Shown here piece by piece: positions 24,101 to 32,539 of a DNA stretch of 64,000 bases (the stretch's first letter is position 1; each line of letters opens with the position of its first letter). The DNA is taken from NCBI GenBank assembly GCA_044226365.1, contig JBGAHE010000008.1:1-64000 (forward strand), written 5' to 3'. This stretch comes from JALHNI01 sp044226365 (lineage in GTDB: Bacteria > Acidobacteriota > Terriglobia > Bryobacterales > Bryobacteraceae). Position numbers and translations under genes: made by a program. The notes beneath the pieces are model-generated. The model saw only the letters and a list, made by a program, of their open reading frames with translations, made no database searches and was not told the DNA's origin.

Positions 24101-25823
24101 GCCGACGCTCTTCATCGGCCAGAACTATCGCGTGGCGTTAGCCGCGAGCGGTGGGCAATCTCCCTACACTTACTCGGTCGCTTCGGGCACGCTGCCCGCG
24201 GGGCTGACACTGACCAGCGCGGGCGTTCTGTCGGGCATCCCGACCTCGACCGGCCAATCGACGGTCACGCTGCGGGTCACCGATGCGCTCGGCGCCAGTT
24301 CGTCGAACACGGTGGTGTTGAACGTGGTGCAGCCGACGATCAACTTCGGCTTCTCGGCGATTCCGAATCTGAACCTCGGTCAGGCCGCGAACTTCCCGGT
24401 GACGGCGACCGGCGGTGTGGCGCCCTACACTTACACCGCGGTCTCCGGACTGCCGCCAGGCGTGACGCTCTCTTCGAGCGGCACTCTGACAGGCACGCCG
24501 ACGCAGGAAGGTACGTTCTATGTTCTGTTCCGGGCGACCGATGCGGCGGGTGCGGTGGTGGAATCCACCTTCCCGGTGACGGTGTCGCCGGCGGGCTTCC
24601 GCTTTACGATACAGACGCTGCCGGCGGCGGCGGTGAATCGTAACTACAGCCAGATGCTGACCACGACGGGCGGCACCGGCAGCGTGACTTATAGCTTGCA
24701 GTCGGGTAGCTTACCGGCGGGCCTGACGTTGACGCCGAACGGCCTGATCTCGGGAACGCCGACCTCGCTCGGTACGGCCACATTCACCGTTCGCGCGATC
24801 GACTCGGCGAGCGCTACGACGACGGGGTCCTTCACGCTCGCTGTGACGAATCCGACGGTCGTCTTCACCACGGCCACGCTGCCTTCGGGCACGGTGAACC
24901 AGCCGTACACCACGACGCTGGTCTCGAGTGGCGGCGTGGGGCCGTACTCCTACCAGTTGAACAGCGGCACCCTGCCTCCGGGGTTGACTCTCTCCGGCAA
25001 CGGCACGATCGATGGCACGCCGACCAGCGTGGGCACGTTCCCGGTGACGTTGCGCGTAACGGACACACAGGGCCAGACGGTGACGAGTGACTTCGTGATC
25101 GGCATTGGCGCCGTAGGCGCTCCGAACGTGGTGGCGGTGGTGAGTTCGGCGAACTACACCGGTGACGGTGTAGCGCCGGGCGAAATCGTCCTGATCTACG
25201 GTACGGCCATGGGCCCCGCGACGCTGCAGAGCTTCTCGGTGGTGAATGGCACGGTGCCGACGACGCTTTCCGGTACACGGGTGCTCTTCGACGGCATTCC
25301 GGCGCCGGTGATCTACACGTCGGCGAATCAGGTAGCCGTGGTGGCACCGTTTGCGCTGGTGGGCCGGGCGTCCACTCGCGTGTCGGTGGAACTCTCGGGC
25401 CAGCCTTCGGCGGTGCTTCAGGTCCCGGTGCGCACAGCTAAGCCCTCGATCTTCACGCAAGATGCGAGCGGCAATGGACCGGGCTCGATTCTGAACCAGG
25501 ACTTCTCGCTGAACACGGCGCAGAATCCGGCCGATCGGGGCAGCATTGTCAGCCTCTATATGACGGGCCTGGGCCAGACAAATCCGGCCTCGGTGGATGG
25601 CCAGGTGGTGAGTACGATCGCCAATCTGGTGAACGCGCCGACGGTGACGATCAACGGCGTAGCGGCGGAGGTCGTTTACGCGGGTAACGCTCCGGGCCTG
25701 GTCCCTGGCGTGGCCCAGTTAAACGTGCGCGTGCCCAATGGGGCGATGTCCGGCGCCAACGTCATTCGCGTGACGTCGGCGGGCACCACTTCCTCGGGCA
25801 GTGTTACGGTGTTCGTCAGATAG
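21102..25823 (+). CDS. Giant secreted protein: 15 putative-Ig (He_PIG) repeats plus Solibacter-type C-terminal domain
   Basis: A 1573-aa surface or secreted protein. After a signal peptide (MTLGLMSSAAAA), 15 tandem repeats of about 85-90 residues run from about residue 33 to 1345. Each carries the pattern GGxxPYxFxxxSGxLPxGLxLxxxGxLxGTPTxxGxxxFxVRxTD of the cadherin-like putative Ig family. The last roughly 225 residues (ANYTGDGVAPGEIVLIYG...IYTSANQVAVVAP...LYMTGLGQTNP...VPGVAQLNVRVP) match, from memory, TIGR03437, a C-terminal domain I know chiefly from Solibacter proteins. Role probably adhesion or cell-surface display. Repeats have diverged in DNA sequence, so the array is not a recent expansion. 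A bidirectional terminator follows. Confidence 0.88.
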   Translation: MIPLTFQSSHRGSPILRLALMTLGLMSSAAAAISVSTALPQGTVGQPYNAVLAASGGTAPYTHVVTAGQIPTGLSLTSTGVLSGTPLVAGQFNFSVQTTDAASATGVTALSVQIASTTGLTLSSSTLPAGRLNTPYDTTLSAQGGTAPYSFDLLIGGGVLPPGLALASTGRIFGTPTSAGVFPVIVRVTDATGGSYQAALTLRIEAASLTISTTSLAGAPANVPYSQTISATGGTPPYTFDVISGVLPPGLTLASNGVLSGTPTTSGTYNFFIRLTDGAGMTAQASYSVVVSGSGPRLIVSSLPTGIVNTTYSGALLAQGGTAPYTFSLLSGTLPAGLTLNQSGAITGTPTATGVFPISVRLTDSTGQTAQADVLININSSAFNISTTTAPDGAVNAPYSLSLATAGGSSTVVFTLLSGSLPPGVALNVNGTIAGTPTAAGTYQFVVRAIDSLNAIAQAPLTIKIQSSTLVISQLGLANGLLNQAYSSTLTASNGTPPYTFSLASGTLPPGLTLAANGNVSGTPTAGGLFQFTVRVTDAILGTATSTVPVFIASNGVAITTLTLPPARQNQAYAAVLQAAGGTAPYTFQVSSGTVPAGLTLSSSGLLSGTPTQTSSSLFQVRVTDGTGASSFVTYDFNVNNSNIVLNSAAPLAGQLGTAYTYSLVTSGASGTVTYSLASGSLPPGLTLSGTGAITGTPTEAGTYLFKVLATDSGGNIATFSQVITVASAQLSFGTVQLPDLILGVPYSATLTGQGGLAPYSYSIASGSLPPGLTLSPSGTLSGTATSLGTYSVTFRITDNNGTTSTLTRTITVNATAGLAITSLALPTARRGSAYTATITATGGTPPYTYSVTSGTLPAGLTLASSGLITGAPTQEGSNVFTVRAQDAAGGSATRTLTLTVTTGSLNITNDTLPNGVLSSAYNVTLTPTGGIAPYSFTLTSGTLPPGLALSPTGILSGTPNTAGTYPVLIGVSDANGAQFQKPFTILVNATGLGFTTPTLPTLFIGQNYRVALAASGGQSPYTYSVASGTLPAGLTLTSAGVLSGIPTSTGQSTVTLRVTDALGASSSNTVVLNVVQPTINFGFSAIPNLNLGQAANFPVTATGGVAPYTYTAVSGLPPGVTLSSSGTLTGTPTQEGTFYVLFRATDAAGAVVESTFPVTVSPAGFRFTIQTLPAAAVNRNYSQMLTTTGGTGSVTYSLQSGSLPAGLTLTPNGLISGTPTSLGTATFTVRAIDSASATTTGSFTLAVTNPTVVFTTATLPSGTVNQPYTTTLVSSGGVGPYSYQLNSGTLPPGLTLSGNGTIDGTPTSVGTFPVTLRVTDTQGQTVTSDFVIGIGAVGAPNVVAVVSSANYTGDGVAPGEIVLIYGTAMGPATLQSFSVVNGTVPTTLSGTRVLFDGIPAPVIYTSANQVAVVAPFALVGRASTRVSVELSGQPSAVLQVPVRTAKPSIFTQDASGNGPGSILNQDFSLNTAQNPADRGSIVSLYMTGLGQTNPASVDGQVVSTIANLVNAPTVTINGVAAEVVYAGNAPGLVPGVAQLNVRVPNGAMSGANVIRVTSAGTTSSGSVTVFVR

Positions 25824-25862
25824 TGAAGTTGGTCTGTTAACAACGCCTCGTTAATGGACACG

Positions 25863-25902
25863 AAAAAGGGCGCGGCCAGTATTCCTGGCTGCGCCCTTTT
25901 TT
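25863..25902. terminator. Bidirectional intrinsic terminator
   Basis: AAAAAGGGCGC (25863-25873) pairs with GCGCCCTTTTT (25891-25901), and the stem is extended inward by GGCCAG/CTGGCT-type pairing. A-tract and T-tract on opposite sides serve both the 1573-aa gene ending at 25823 and the convergent VWA gene ending at 25945. Confidence 0.88.
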
Positions 25903-25944
25903 CAGGTCGGTGAGTAAGTGTTAAAAACTGCACTCGGAGTGCAG

Positions 25945-26889
25945 TTACTGCATTTCGGCGGCGTAATATCCGTCCCGCCAGGACGCGGCCAGGCCGGGGT
26001 CCTTCGGGGGGGCCAATTGAATCGCGATGCGGTGAAACTTTCCGTCGCTCGGCGTGTTCACCGGAGCGTAAGTGAGGGTGTATTGAGTCCGGATGGCTTT
26101 GCCGATTGCGCGAACGACGCCGGCCATCTTTTCCAGGTCGCCGACACCGTAGGCCCAGCCGCCGGTCTCCCGCGATAAACGGCGGAGATGGCGGGTCTCA
26201 TGGGTCGCGGCCGGGCCGCCCCCGAGGGTTACCGCGAAGACGACCACGCCCGCTTCACGCAGATAGCTGCGGACTTCGGACTCCTGATAGCGGCTAAAGT
26301 TATCGCCCCCGTCGGAGAGAATCACCAGCGCCCGCCGTGAATTGGTGGCCGCGCGCATCTTCTTTGTAGCGAGCATGATGCCGTCAAACAAGGCCGTCCA
26401 GCCTTGGGCCTTTACCGTGTCGAGGGCGCGGCGAACCTCCTTGGTGTCCTTGGTCAGGTCACAAAGGAGGCGCGGCGAGCTATTGAACTCGACGAGGTGG
26501 AACTCATCGTTCGGCATGGAATCGGCGAATAGTTCGGCCACGGCTTCGCGCGCTTGGGCGAGCTTGGGCTCCATGCTGCGGCTGGCATCAAAAACGATAC
26601 CAATCGAGACCGGCGCGTCATCCTGGCCGAGCGTTTGAATCGTCTGCTCCACGCCATCTTCAAAGAGGCGGAAACGATCGCGGCTGAGGCCTAAGACGGG
26701 GGCGCCTTTACCGTCGAGCACGGTGACGGGGACCACGACGCGCTGGGAGGTCACCCGCAGGGCGTTCTCCGGAGCCCGGACGCCCACCGGCACGGGCCGA
26801 GGTGCACGGGGTTGCAGTTTCACCGGGGCGTCCGCGCCGAAAGCGGGCGCGAGAACGAGTACAGCCGCGAGCCAAGATTGCCTCCACAC
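25945..26889 (-). CDS. Secreted VWFA-domain protein (acidobacterial VWFA-related family)
   Basis: A 314-aa product with a signal peptide (WLAAVLVLAPAFGA). A short domain (RVVVPVTVLDGKGAPVLGL) precedes a von Willebrand A domain with a metal-ion-dependent adhesion site: DASRSM (residues about 110-115), the Thr in GWTALFDG and the Asp in ILSDGGDN. This arrangement matches the acidobacterial VWFA-related family (TIGR03436) as I know it. Likely mediates protein binding at the envelope. GTG start at 26889 with AGGAGG six bases upstream. Confidence 0.85.
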   Translation of the reverse strand: MWRQSWLAAVLVLAPAFGADAPVKLQPRAPRPVPVGVRAPENALRVTSQRVVVPVTVLDGKGAPVLGLSRDRFRLFEDGVEQTIQTLGQDDAPVSIGIVFDASRSMEPKLAQAREAVAELFADSMPNDEFHLVEFNSSPRLLCDLTKDTKEVRRALDTVKAQGWTALFDGIMLATKKMRAATNSRRALVILSDGGDNFSRYQESEVRSYLREAGVVVFAVTLGGGPAATHETRHLRRLSRETGGWAYGVGDLEKMAGVVRAIGKAIRTQYTLTYAPVNTPSDGKFHRIAIQLAPPKDPGLAASWRDGYYAAEMQ

Positions 26890-26975
26890 AGCGAACCTCC
26901 TGGGAAAAAGGGCAAGTGTACATCATTTTTGCGGCGCCGCGTAGGCCCACCGACGCGCGTTGGTTCCAGGACGAG

Positions 26976-26990
26976 GTTTGGTCGCCAAAC
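26976..26990. promoter_or_regulatory. Dyad GTTTGG-N3-CCAAAC upstream of the outer-membrane barrel gene
   Basis: A perfect 6+3+6 inverted repeat in the 166-base divergent region between the VWA and barrel genes. Possible operator. A lone half of the GTTCCA site lies nearby at 26963-26968, without its partner. Confidence 0.35.
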
Positions 26991-27055
26991 TGCTCAACAC
27001 TTCAGTAGACGCCGGAAACTATGTCTTTCCGGCCGCATCCCAAGGAGCTTCAGAA

Positions 27056-27694
27056 ATGCTGAACAAAACTCTCGCGCTACTTGCCGCGTCCACGGCCCTA
27101 TTTTTGGCCATGCCCGTAGCGGCACAATCGAAATTTAACGTTTCGTTTGGCGGCGGTCCTACGATTCCCGCCAAGTATACCGGCCGCCGGTTTGACACTG
27201 GTTACAACTTCACGGCAGGCGTCGGCATGCATCCGGTACGTGCTTTCGGCGTGATGGCCGAATTCGGGTACTACCGGAACGGCATCAACTCGACCCAGCT
27301 CTCCGCCATCGGCGTTCCCGGCGGCGGCTCCCGCATCTACTCGTTGACGCTGAACCCGATGGTACATCTGCTGCCTTCGGGACGCTTCGACGTTTATCTG
27401 GTCGGGGGCGGCGGGTACTATCGCCGCACGGTGGAACTGACTTCGCCGTCCTCGGCCATTACGACCGGGTTTGACCCGTACTATGGGTTCTTCTTCCCAG
27501 TGGAAGTAGCGACAACGACGGTACTCGGGTCGGTGACGCAGAACAAGGCCGGCTATAACGCCGGCGCGGGGATCGCCGTCCGCTTGGGCGAAGATAGCCG
27601 CGCGACGTTGTTTGCCGAGAGCCGCTATCACTACATCTACACGACGCCGGTGCGCACGGCGATGCTGCCCGTGACGCTCGGCTTCCGCTGGTAG
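27056..27694 (+). CDS. Small outer-membrane beta-barrel protein
   Basis: A 212-aa protein with a signal peptide (LALLAASTALFLAMPVAAQ). Alternating amphipathic strands follow (KFNVSFGGGP, FGVMAEFGYY, RIYSLTLNPMVHLL, FDVYLVGGGGYY), and it ends LPVTLGFRW with a terminal aromatic residue, as expected for a BamA-inserted barrel of about 8-10 strands. AAGGAG 10 bases upstream selects ATG 27056. Related in type to outer-membrane proteins of the OmpW/porin-like small barrel kind; function unknown. Confidence 0.72.
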   Translation: MLNKTLALLAASTALFLAMPVAAQSKFNVSFGGGPTIPAKYTGRRFDTGYNFTAGVGMHPVRAFGVMAEFGYYRNGINSTQLSAIGVPGGGSRIYSLTLNPMVHLLPSGRFDVYLVGGGGYYRRTVELTSPSSAITTGFDPYYGFFFPVEVATTTVLGSVTQNKAGYNAGAGIAVRLGEDSRATLFAESRYHYIYTTPVRTAMLPVTLGFRW

Positions 27695-27737
27695 TCCTGT
27701 CCTAATGATGAGGCGTCGGCATCTGATTCGGCGCCTC

Positions 27738-27754
27738 GTTCCAGGAAATGGAAC
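27738..27754. promoter_or_regulatory. GTTCCA-N5-TGGAAC operator, copy 1 (fucosidase)
   Basis: A perfect dyad (spacer GGAAA) lies 62 bases before the fucosidase ATG. The same 6-N5-6 motif recurs at 35686 and 44792. Probable binding site of an IclR-family regulator encoded in this window. Confidence 0.7.
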
Positions 27755-27816
27755 AGTGCCTCAGTTTCGCCCTTCTCCGCTAGGAGAACGGCGATACTGG
27801 GCAAACTGGCCGTTTC

Positions 27817-29136
27817 ATGCACTGGAAACCTTCAAACTCTCTCTCTCGCCGACACTGGCTAAAGGCCGCAGCAGCCGCGGCCGTAACTCACCCCTCCTTC
27901 AGCGCTGGCCCGAACATGGATTGGTGGATCCAGGCCAAGTTCGGGATGTTCATCCATTGGGGCGTGCATACGCTGATTGCGCGCGACATCTGGAATATGG
28001 AGCACGAGGCAATTTTGCCCGACGAGTATCGACCATTGGGGGCGCGATTCAAGCCGCCGGCCGGCGTGGCCCGGCAATGGGCGAAGCTGGCCAGACGAGC
28101 CGGGCAGAAGTATATGGTGCTCACCACCAAGAACCACGATGGCTACTGCCTGTTCGATACGAAGACCACGGACTTTTGCGCGACTAAACAAGCCTGCGGG
28201 CGCGACCTGGTGGCGGAGTATGTGGAAGCGGCGCGCGCCGAAGGGCGCAAAGTGGGCTTCTACTTCTCGATGATGGATTGGTTCCATCCGGACGGCTTGC
28301 GGTGTGCGGTAGATGAAGGTGCACGGCGCCGGTTTGTCGACTACATTCATGCGCAGGTGCTGGAGATTTGCTCGAACTACGGCCCGATTGACGTGCTGTG
28401 GTGGGACGGAACGTGGCCGCTGACGCCGGAAGGTTGGGAATCCGAAAAGCTGCATACGGTAATTCGCAAGCTGCAACCCAGGATGATCATCAACGATCGC
28501 GGCGGGACGGACGGTGACTTTGCCACCGCTGAGCAGAAGATCGAAGCGTCCGAGCGAGCGTGGGAAACCTGCATGACCATTAACGGCTCGTGGGGGTACG
28601 TGTCAGCGGACGATTCGTGGAAGTCGCCGAAGTCGCTGTTGAGTAATCTGATCACTTGCTCGCGTGGCGGAGGCAATTTTCTGCTGAACATCGGGCCGCG
28701 GTCCGATGGAAGTGTGCCGGAAGGCTCCGTGCGGGTGCTGGAAGAGATGGGGCGCTGGATGGACGTCCATGGAGACACGATTTATGGGTCCGAGCGCTGC
28801 CGCGTGCAGCGCAGCAATTATGTCAATTTCACGCGCAAGGGCAACACGTTGTTTCTGCATGTGACGCGTTGGCCCGGCTCGGTGATTACGCTCGCGCGGT
28901 TCACCAGCAAGGTGAAGAGCGCTCGTTGGCAGGCCACGGGTAAGCCAGTGGCGTTTGAGCAGGCGAAGGAGAACGATCCTCGCGAGCCGGAGCTGGGCTT
29001 TCCTCTGTATCGGGTGAAGTTTACGGGTTTGCCGGAGAAGTCGCCGGAGTTGCTGCCGGTGATCGCAGTGGAGTTTGAGGGGGAGCCGGTGCAGGATTTG
29101 AAGATTCCGCGCTGGCAGCAGAAGAAGCCAGCCTGA
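27817..29136 (+). CDS. GH29 alpha-L-fucosidase, exported
   Basis: A 439-aa glycosidase that removes alpha-L-fucose from glycans. A Tat-like leader (SRRHWLKAAAAAA) precedes the GH29 barrel, with FGMFIHWGVHT near residue 43, TTKNHDGYCLFDTKTTDF, VGFYFSMMDWFHPDG, and PIDVLWWDGTW, where the Asp is the retaining nucleophile of the family. The next conserved block is MIINDRGGTDGDF, and NFLLNIGPRSDGSVPEG closes the catalytic domain. A short beta domain ends the protein. The IclR-type operator sits upstream and a bidirectional terminator follows. Confidence 0.92.
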   Translation: MHWKPSNSLSRRHWLKAAAAAAVTHPSFSAGPNMDWWIQAKFGMFIHWGVHTLIARDIWNMEHEAILPDEYRPLGARFKPPAGVARQWAKLARRAGQKYMVLTTKNHDGYCLFDTKTTDFCATKQACGRDLVAEYVEAARAEGRKVGFYFSMMDWFHPDGLRCAVDEGARRRFVDYIHAQVLEICSNYGPIDVLWWDGTWPLTPEGWESEKLHTVIRKLQPRMIINDRGGTDGDFATAEQKIEASERAWETCMTINGSWGYVSADDSWKSPKSLLSNLITCSRGGGNFLLNIGPRSDGSVPEGSVRVLEEMGRWMDVHGDTIYGSERCRVQRSNYVNFTRKGNTLFLHVTRWPGSVITLARFTSKVKSARWQATGKPVAFEQAKENDPREPELGFPLYRVKFTGLPEKSPELLPVIAVEFEGEPVQDLKIPRWQQKKPA

Positions 29137-29150
29137 GCCGACGAGAAAGT

Positions 29151-29182
29151 AAAAAGCCCCGGCATCGCTGCCGGGGCTTTTT
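29151..29182. terminator. Bidirectional intrinsic terminator
   Basis: AAAAAGCCCCGG (29151-29162) pairs with CCGGGGCTTTTT (29171-29182) around an 8-base loop, with an A-tract on one side and a T-tract on the other. It ends both the fucosidase transcript and the convergent TonB-receptor transcript. Confidence 0.9.
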
Positions 29183-29200
29183 TGCTTGTGGAGAGCTCGC

Positions 29201-32200
29201 TTAGAAGGCGTACTTCAGAGCCATTTGAATCACGCGACCGGCACCGGAGCCTGTGATGCGGCCAAAGTTGCCGTTGGTCACCGAGTTCACCGGGTTGTTG
29301 AAGGTCGGCGTGTTGGTGGCGTTGAACCACTCACTCCGGAACGAGATCGAATGACGCTCCGTGATGCGGAAGCGTTTGCCGAAGACCAGATCGAGATTGC
29401 GCTGGCCCGGGCCGGACATCACGTTGCGACCGAAGTTGCCCCAGCTACCCGCGCCGGGAACCGCAAAGGCGGTGCGGTCAAAGAAGGCCAGCAGTTGATC
29501 CTGGCGCGACCGACCATCCGGCAGGAAGGGGTTGCCCACCAGGTCCGCACGCTCGCCGCCGGTACCGCTCAGCGACGCAGGCTGGCCGGGGACGATGTCG
29601 AACGGAAGGCCCGTGCGCATGGTGAGCACGCCGTTCAATTGCCAGCCACCCAGCACTCCCCCCACCAGTCCTCGCCGGTTGCGCAGGAAGGGAAGGTCCC
29701 ATACGAAGGAGGTCACCATGACGTGATCGACGGCAAAGTTGGCGCGGCCTTTATTGAGTGCGAGGTTCATCGGCCAGGGCTGCGAGAGTGCCTGTCGTCC
29801 GCGCGAGATTGAGTCAAGCGTCTGCTGCCAGCTGTAAGAAAGCAGCACGGTAACGCCGTGCGAATAGCGTTTATTGAATGTGGTCTGCAGGGCGTTATAG
29901 GTCGAGAAGCCTTGTGACTCCGACCGGTCGAGACCGGCAAAACCCGCGATGGGGCGGCGGTCATTGATGTTGGCCAGGGTGGAATTGCCCGGGACGATGG
30001 CGGCGTAGTTGATATCGCGGCTGGTCCACAGCTTCGTGCCCTTGTTACCGACGTAGGCGACGCGGAGCATCGAAGAGCCGGGCAGTTCACGCTCGGCGAT
30101 GAGAGCCCAGTGCTGCAGATAGCCGATGCGGAAGTTAGGGTCCCAGGTCCAGACGTTGATGCGCGGGCTAAAGACATAGTCCTTGTTTACGCTGGCCGGG
30201 TTGAACGGAAACGGATTGGGAGTGCCGGAAGCGCCGTAGGGGTCGCTGAAACTGCCGGGCGCGTTGATCTCCACCGAGCGTACGAACGGCTCGGACGAGC
30301 CTTGGGTCTCGGTGCCGCCCCAGCGGATGTTGTCGTAGAAGACTCCGTAGCCGCCGCGCAGGCTCGTCCGGCCATTGCCGAAAACGTCCCAGGCAAAACC
30401 GACGCGGGGGCCAACATTGTTGAGATCGGCGAAGTAGCCGCCCACGGGCACGCCCGCGTCGCCGGGGAAGACGAGGCCCAACGGGGCGTTGGGGAAACGG
30501 GTGGACTTCTGGCCGGGAATGAACGACGTGAAGTTGCCGTTGCGTTCCCGCACCGGCACGCGCGGTTCATAGCGGACGCCCAGGTTCAGCGTGAAGCGGC
30601 GGGAGACGCGGATGTCGTCCTGGATGAAGAAGTCCTGCTCAAAGCCGCTGGCCGTCTGCAGGCGCGGAGCATCCTGGAAGAAGCGGGTGGGCAAGCCGAG
30701 CAGAAAATCTCCCGAGGAGACGCCGGTGAAGTTCGTGGCGAAGTTGAAGGAGCCGCCGGCGACGCTGCCCAGCGGAATGTCGTAGAAGATGCGGCGCAGT
30801 TCGCCGCCGATCTTGATCTGGTGCTTGCCCTTGATCCACATAAAGGTGTCGGTGATCTGGGTGAGGCGGCGGCGCTCGTCGGAGGGACGGCGGCCGGAGA
30901 GAGAGAAGTCCGGCGTGGAGAGCACCAACCACTTCTGCCCGGCCACCTCCGGCACCACGATCTTCACGCCAAGTTGGTCGAAGGAGGTGCCCAGCAACTG
31001 TCCGCCGCGCTCCTGCACCAAGGTTTCCACATAGCGGACGACATTGGTTTTGTTCGGCGAGAAAACGTGGGTGTCTTCGAGCACGAAGTTGCGCGTCGGA
31101 GCCGTCACCCAGTTGAGGAACTGCGGCAGGCCGCCGATCAGGCGTTCGTCACGATCGTTCCAGAAGAAGCGTCCGCTCAGGCGATTCTTGTCGTTGATGG
31201 TGTGATCGATACGTCCCAGGTACTCCACCAAATCCTGCTTACGCGGGAAGGTGAAGCGATAGATACCGCCGGCGCCACCGTTCACCGAAGGCAGCAGTTC
31301 GTCGGTGACCTTGCGGGAGATGGGATCGATGCGGCTAGCCGGAATGATGCCGTTCGGGAAGGGGGCGCGTGTATTCGGGTCCGTGGGAATGCGGGCGGAC
31401 CGGCTGAAGTTGCCTTGCCGCTCCAAGTCACTCATCAGGTAGTTCACCGTGTTCAAGCTGTGAAAGCGCTGCAGCGTCGTCTGATGGCTGAAGAAGAAGA
31501 ACGTGCGGTCACGACCCTTGTAAACCTTCGGAATCCAGACGGGGCCGCCGACGGTGACGCCAAACTGATTCTGGCGCAGTGTCTCCTTGGAGGCGGCAAA
31601 GAAGCTGCGGGCATTCAGCGCGTTGTTGCGCAGGAACTCGAAGGCCGTGCCATGAAAGTCGTTGGAGCCGGACTTGGTCACCACGTTGATCTGCCCGCCG
31701 GCGCCGCGTCCATACTCGGCGCTCATGGCGAAGGTGACCATGCTGAACTCCTGGACGGCATCAGGATTCGGCATGCTGTGGGCCGTATTGGTGAAGCCGT
31801 CCACGGCGTTGGCGCCGTCCATGGTGTAGTTGCTCATGGTGCCGCGCGTGCCATTCACTGACAGGCCGGGGTTCGAGCCGCCGGATTCGCCGGTGTTGCC
31901 AGTGACGCCCGGCAGCAGCCGCTGCAGGTCCAACACATTGCGGCCGTTGAGCGGCAACTGGCTGATGCGCTCTTTGTCGACCAGCGTGGAGAGTGTGGCG
32001 GTGGAGCTTTCCACTAGGGCTTGCTGCGCCTTCACCTCCACCAGTTGGGTGGATTGCCCTAGGGTGACGGCGACGTCCACGCGGGCGCGTTCGTCGGCGC
32101 GGACGTCGATGCCGGTTTGCGCCTGGCGATTGAAGCCATTGGCTTCCACCTCCACGCGATAGCTACCGACCGGGAGCGGGGTGAGCAGGTACTCGCCATC

Positions 32201-32383
32201 AGTACCAGTGCGCAGAGTCCGGCGGACGCCTGTTCCTTCGTTGATGACCGCGACGCTCGCGTTCGCCACAACGCTGCCGCTAGGGTCAGTCACCGTGCCG
32301 TATATGCTGCCGCTGCCTTGAGCGAGTAGGGCCGCTGGAATCAAAAGAGCTGCGAGCAGCAGCCGCCAATGGAGCTGTTTCAT
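29201..32383 (-). CDS. Oar-like TonB-dependent outer-membrane receptor 1
   Basis: A 1060-aa protein. After a signal peptide (WRLLLAALLIPAALLAQ) there is a carboxypeptidase-regulatory domain (GSIYGTVTDPSGSVVANASV..., residues about 24-110). A plug region follows (GLSVNGTRGTMSNYTMDGANAVDG and VVTKSGSNDFHGTAFEFLRNNALNARSFF), then a long barrel ending QMALKYAF with the terminal Phe of outer-membrane barrels. Such receptors import oligosaccharides or peptides with TonB energy. An open frame continues far upstream of the true start; GGGAGG before ATG 32383 and the signal peptide settle it. It lies between the fucosidase and a propeller glycosidase-like gene; no SusD-like gene is present. Confidence 0.9.
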   Translation of the reverse strand: MKQLHWRLLLAALLIPAALLAQGSGSIYGTVTDPSGSVVANASVAVINEGTGVRRTLRTGTDGEYLLTPLPVGSYRVEVEANGFNRQAQTGIDVRADERARVDVAVTLGQSTQLVEVKAQQALVESSTATLSTLVDKERISQLPLNGRNVLDLQRLLPGVTGNTGESGGSNPGLSVNGTRGTMSNYTMDGANAVDGFTNTAHSMPNPDAVQEFSMVTFAMSAEYGRGAGGQINVVTKSGSNDFHGTAFEFLRNNALNARSFFAASKETLRQNQFGVTVGGPVWIPKVYKGRDRTFFFFSHQTTLQRFHSLNTVNYLMSDLERQGNFSRSARIPTDPNTRAPFPNGIIPASRIDPISRKVTDELLPSVNGGAGGIYRFTFPRKQDLVEYLGRIDHTINDKNRLSGRFFWNDRDERLIGGLPQFLNWVTAPTRNFVLEDTHVFSPNKTNVVRYVETLVQERGGQLLGTSFDQLGVKIVVPEVAGQKWLVLSTPDFSLSGRRPSDERRRLTQITDTFMWIKGKHQIKIGGELRRIFYDIPLGSVAGGSFNFATNFTGVSSGDFLLGLPTRFFQDAPRLQTASGFEQDFFIQDDIRVSRRFTLNLGVRYEPRVPVRERNGNFTSFIPGQKSTRFPNAPLGLVFPGDAGVPVGGYFADLNNVGPRVGFAWDVFGNGRTSLRGGYGVFYDNIRWGGTETQGSSEPFVRSVEINAPGSFSDPYGASGTPNPFPFNPASVNKDYVFSPRINVWTWDPNFRIGYLQHWALIAERELPGSSMLRVAYVGNKGTKLWTSRDINYAAIVPGNSTLANINDRRPIAGFAGLDRSESQGFSTYNALQTTFNKRYSHGVTVLLSYSWQQTLDSISRGRQALSQPWPMNLALNKGRANFAVDHVMVTSFVWDLPFLRNRRGLVGGVLGGWQLNGVLTMRTGLPFDIVPGQPASLSGTGGERADLVGNPFLPDGRSRQDQLLAFFDRTAFAVPGAGSWGNFGRNVMSGPGQRNLDLVFGKRFRITERHSISFRSEWFNATNTPTFNNPVNSVTNGNFGRITGSGAGRVIQMALKYAF

Positions 32384-32400
32384 ATGCCTCCCGAGTGAGC

Positions 32401-32418
32401 CCAGTTCTGCCAAACTGG
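32401..32418. promoter_or_regulatory. Dyad CCAGTT-N6-AACTGG in receptor/propeller divergent region
   Basis: Perfect 6-base arms with a 6-base spacer, 18 bases upstream of the receptor start and within its probable promoter. It differs in sequence from the GTTCCA sites, so another factor or chance is possible. Confidence 0.3.
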
Positions 32419-32471
32419 TGCCCTTGATCTTACCGGCGGCCCTGGAACAGAGGCAGGGAAACCGCCAGCGT

Positions 32472-32488
32472 ATTCCGGTGTGTGGAAC
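32472..32488. promoter_or_regulatory. Degenerate copy of the GTTCCA-N5-TGGAAC operator
   Basis: ATTCCG-GTGTG-TGGAAC keeps the full right half and four of six left-half bases with the same spacing. It lies 51 bases before the propeller gene start at 32540, similar to copies 1-3. Confidence 0.4.
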
Positions 32489-32539
32489 GGCCGGGAGCCC
32501 GGGGCTTTCGCCTTTCATGCACGGCGCTAGAATCTCGAA

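Noticed and set aside
21102..25823. DNA-level tandem repeat or recent repeat expansion
   Set aside because: Repeats are visible in protein only; neighbouring units differ widely in bases.
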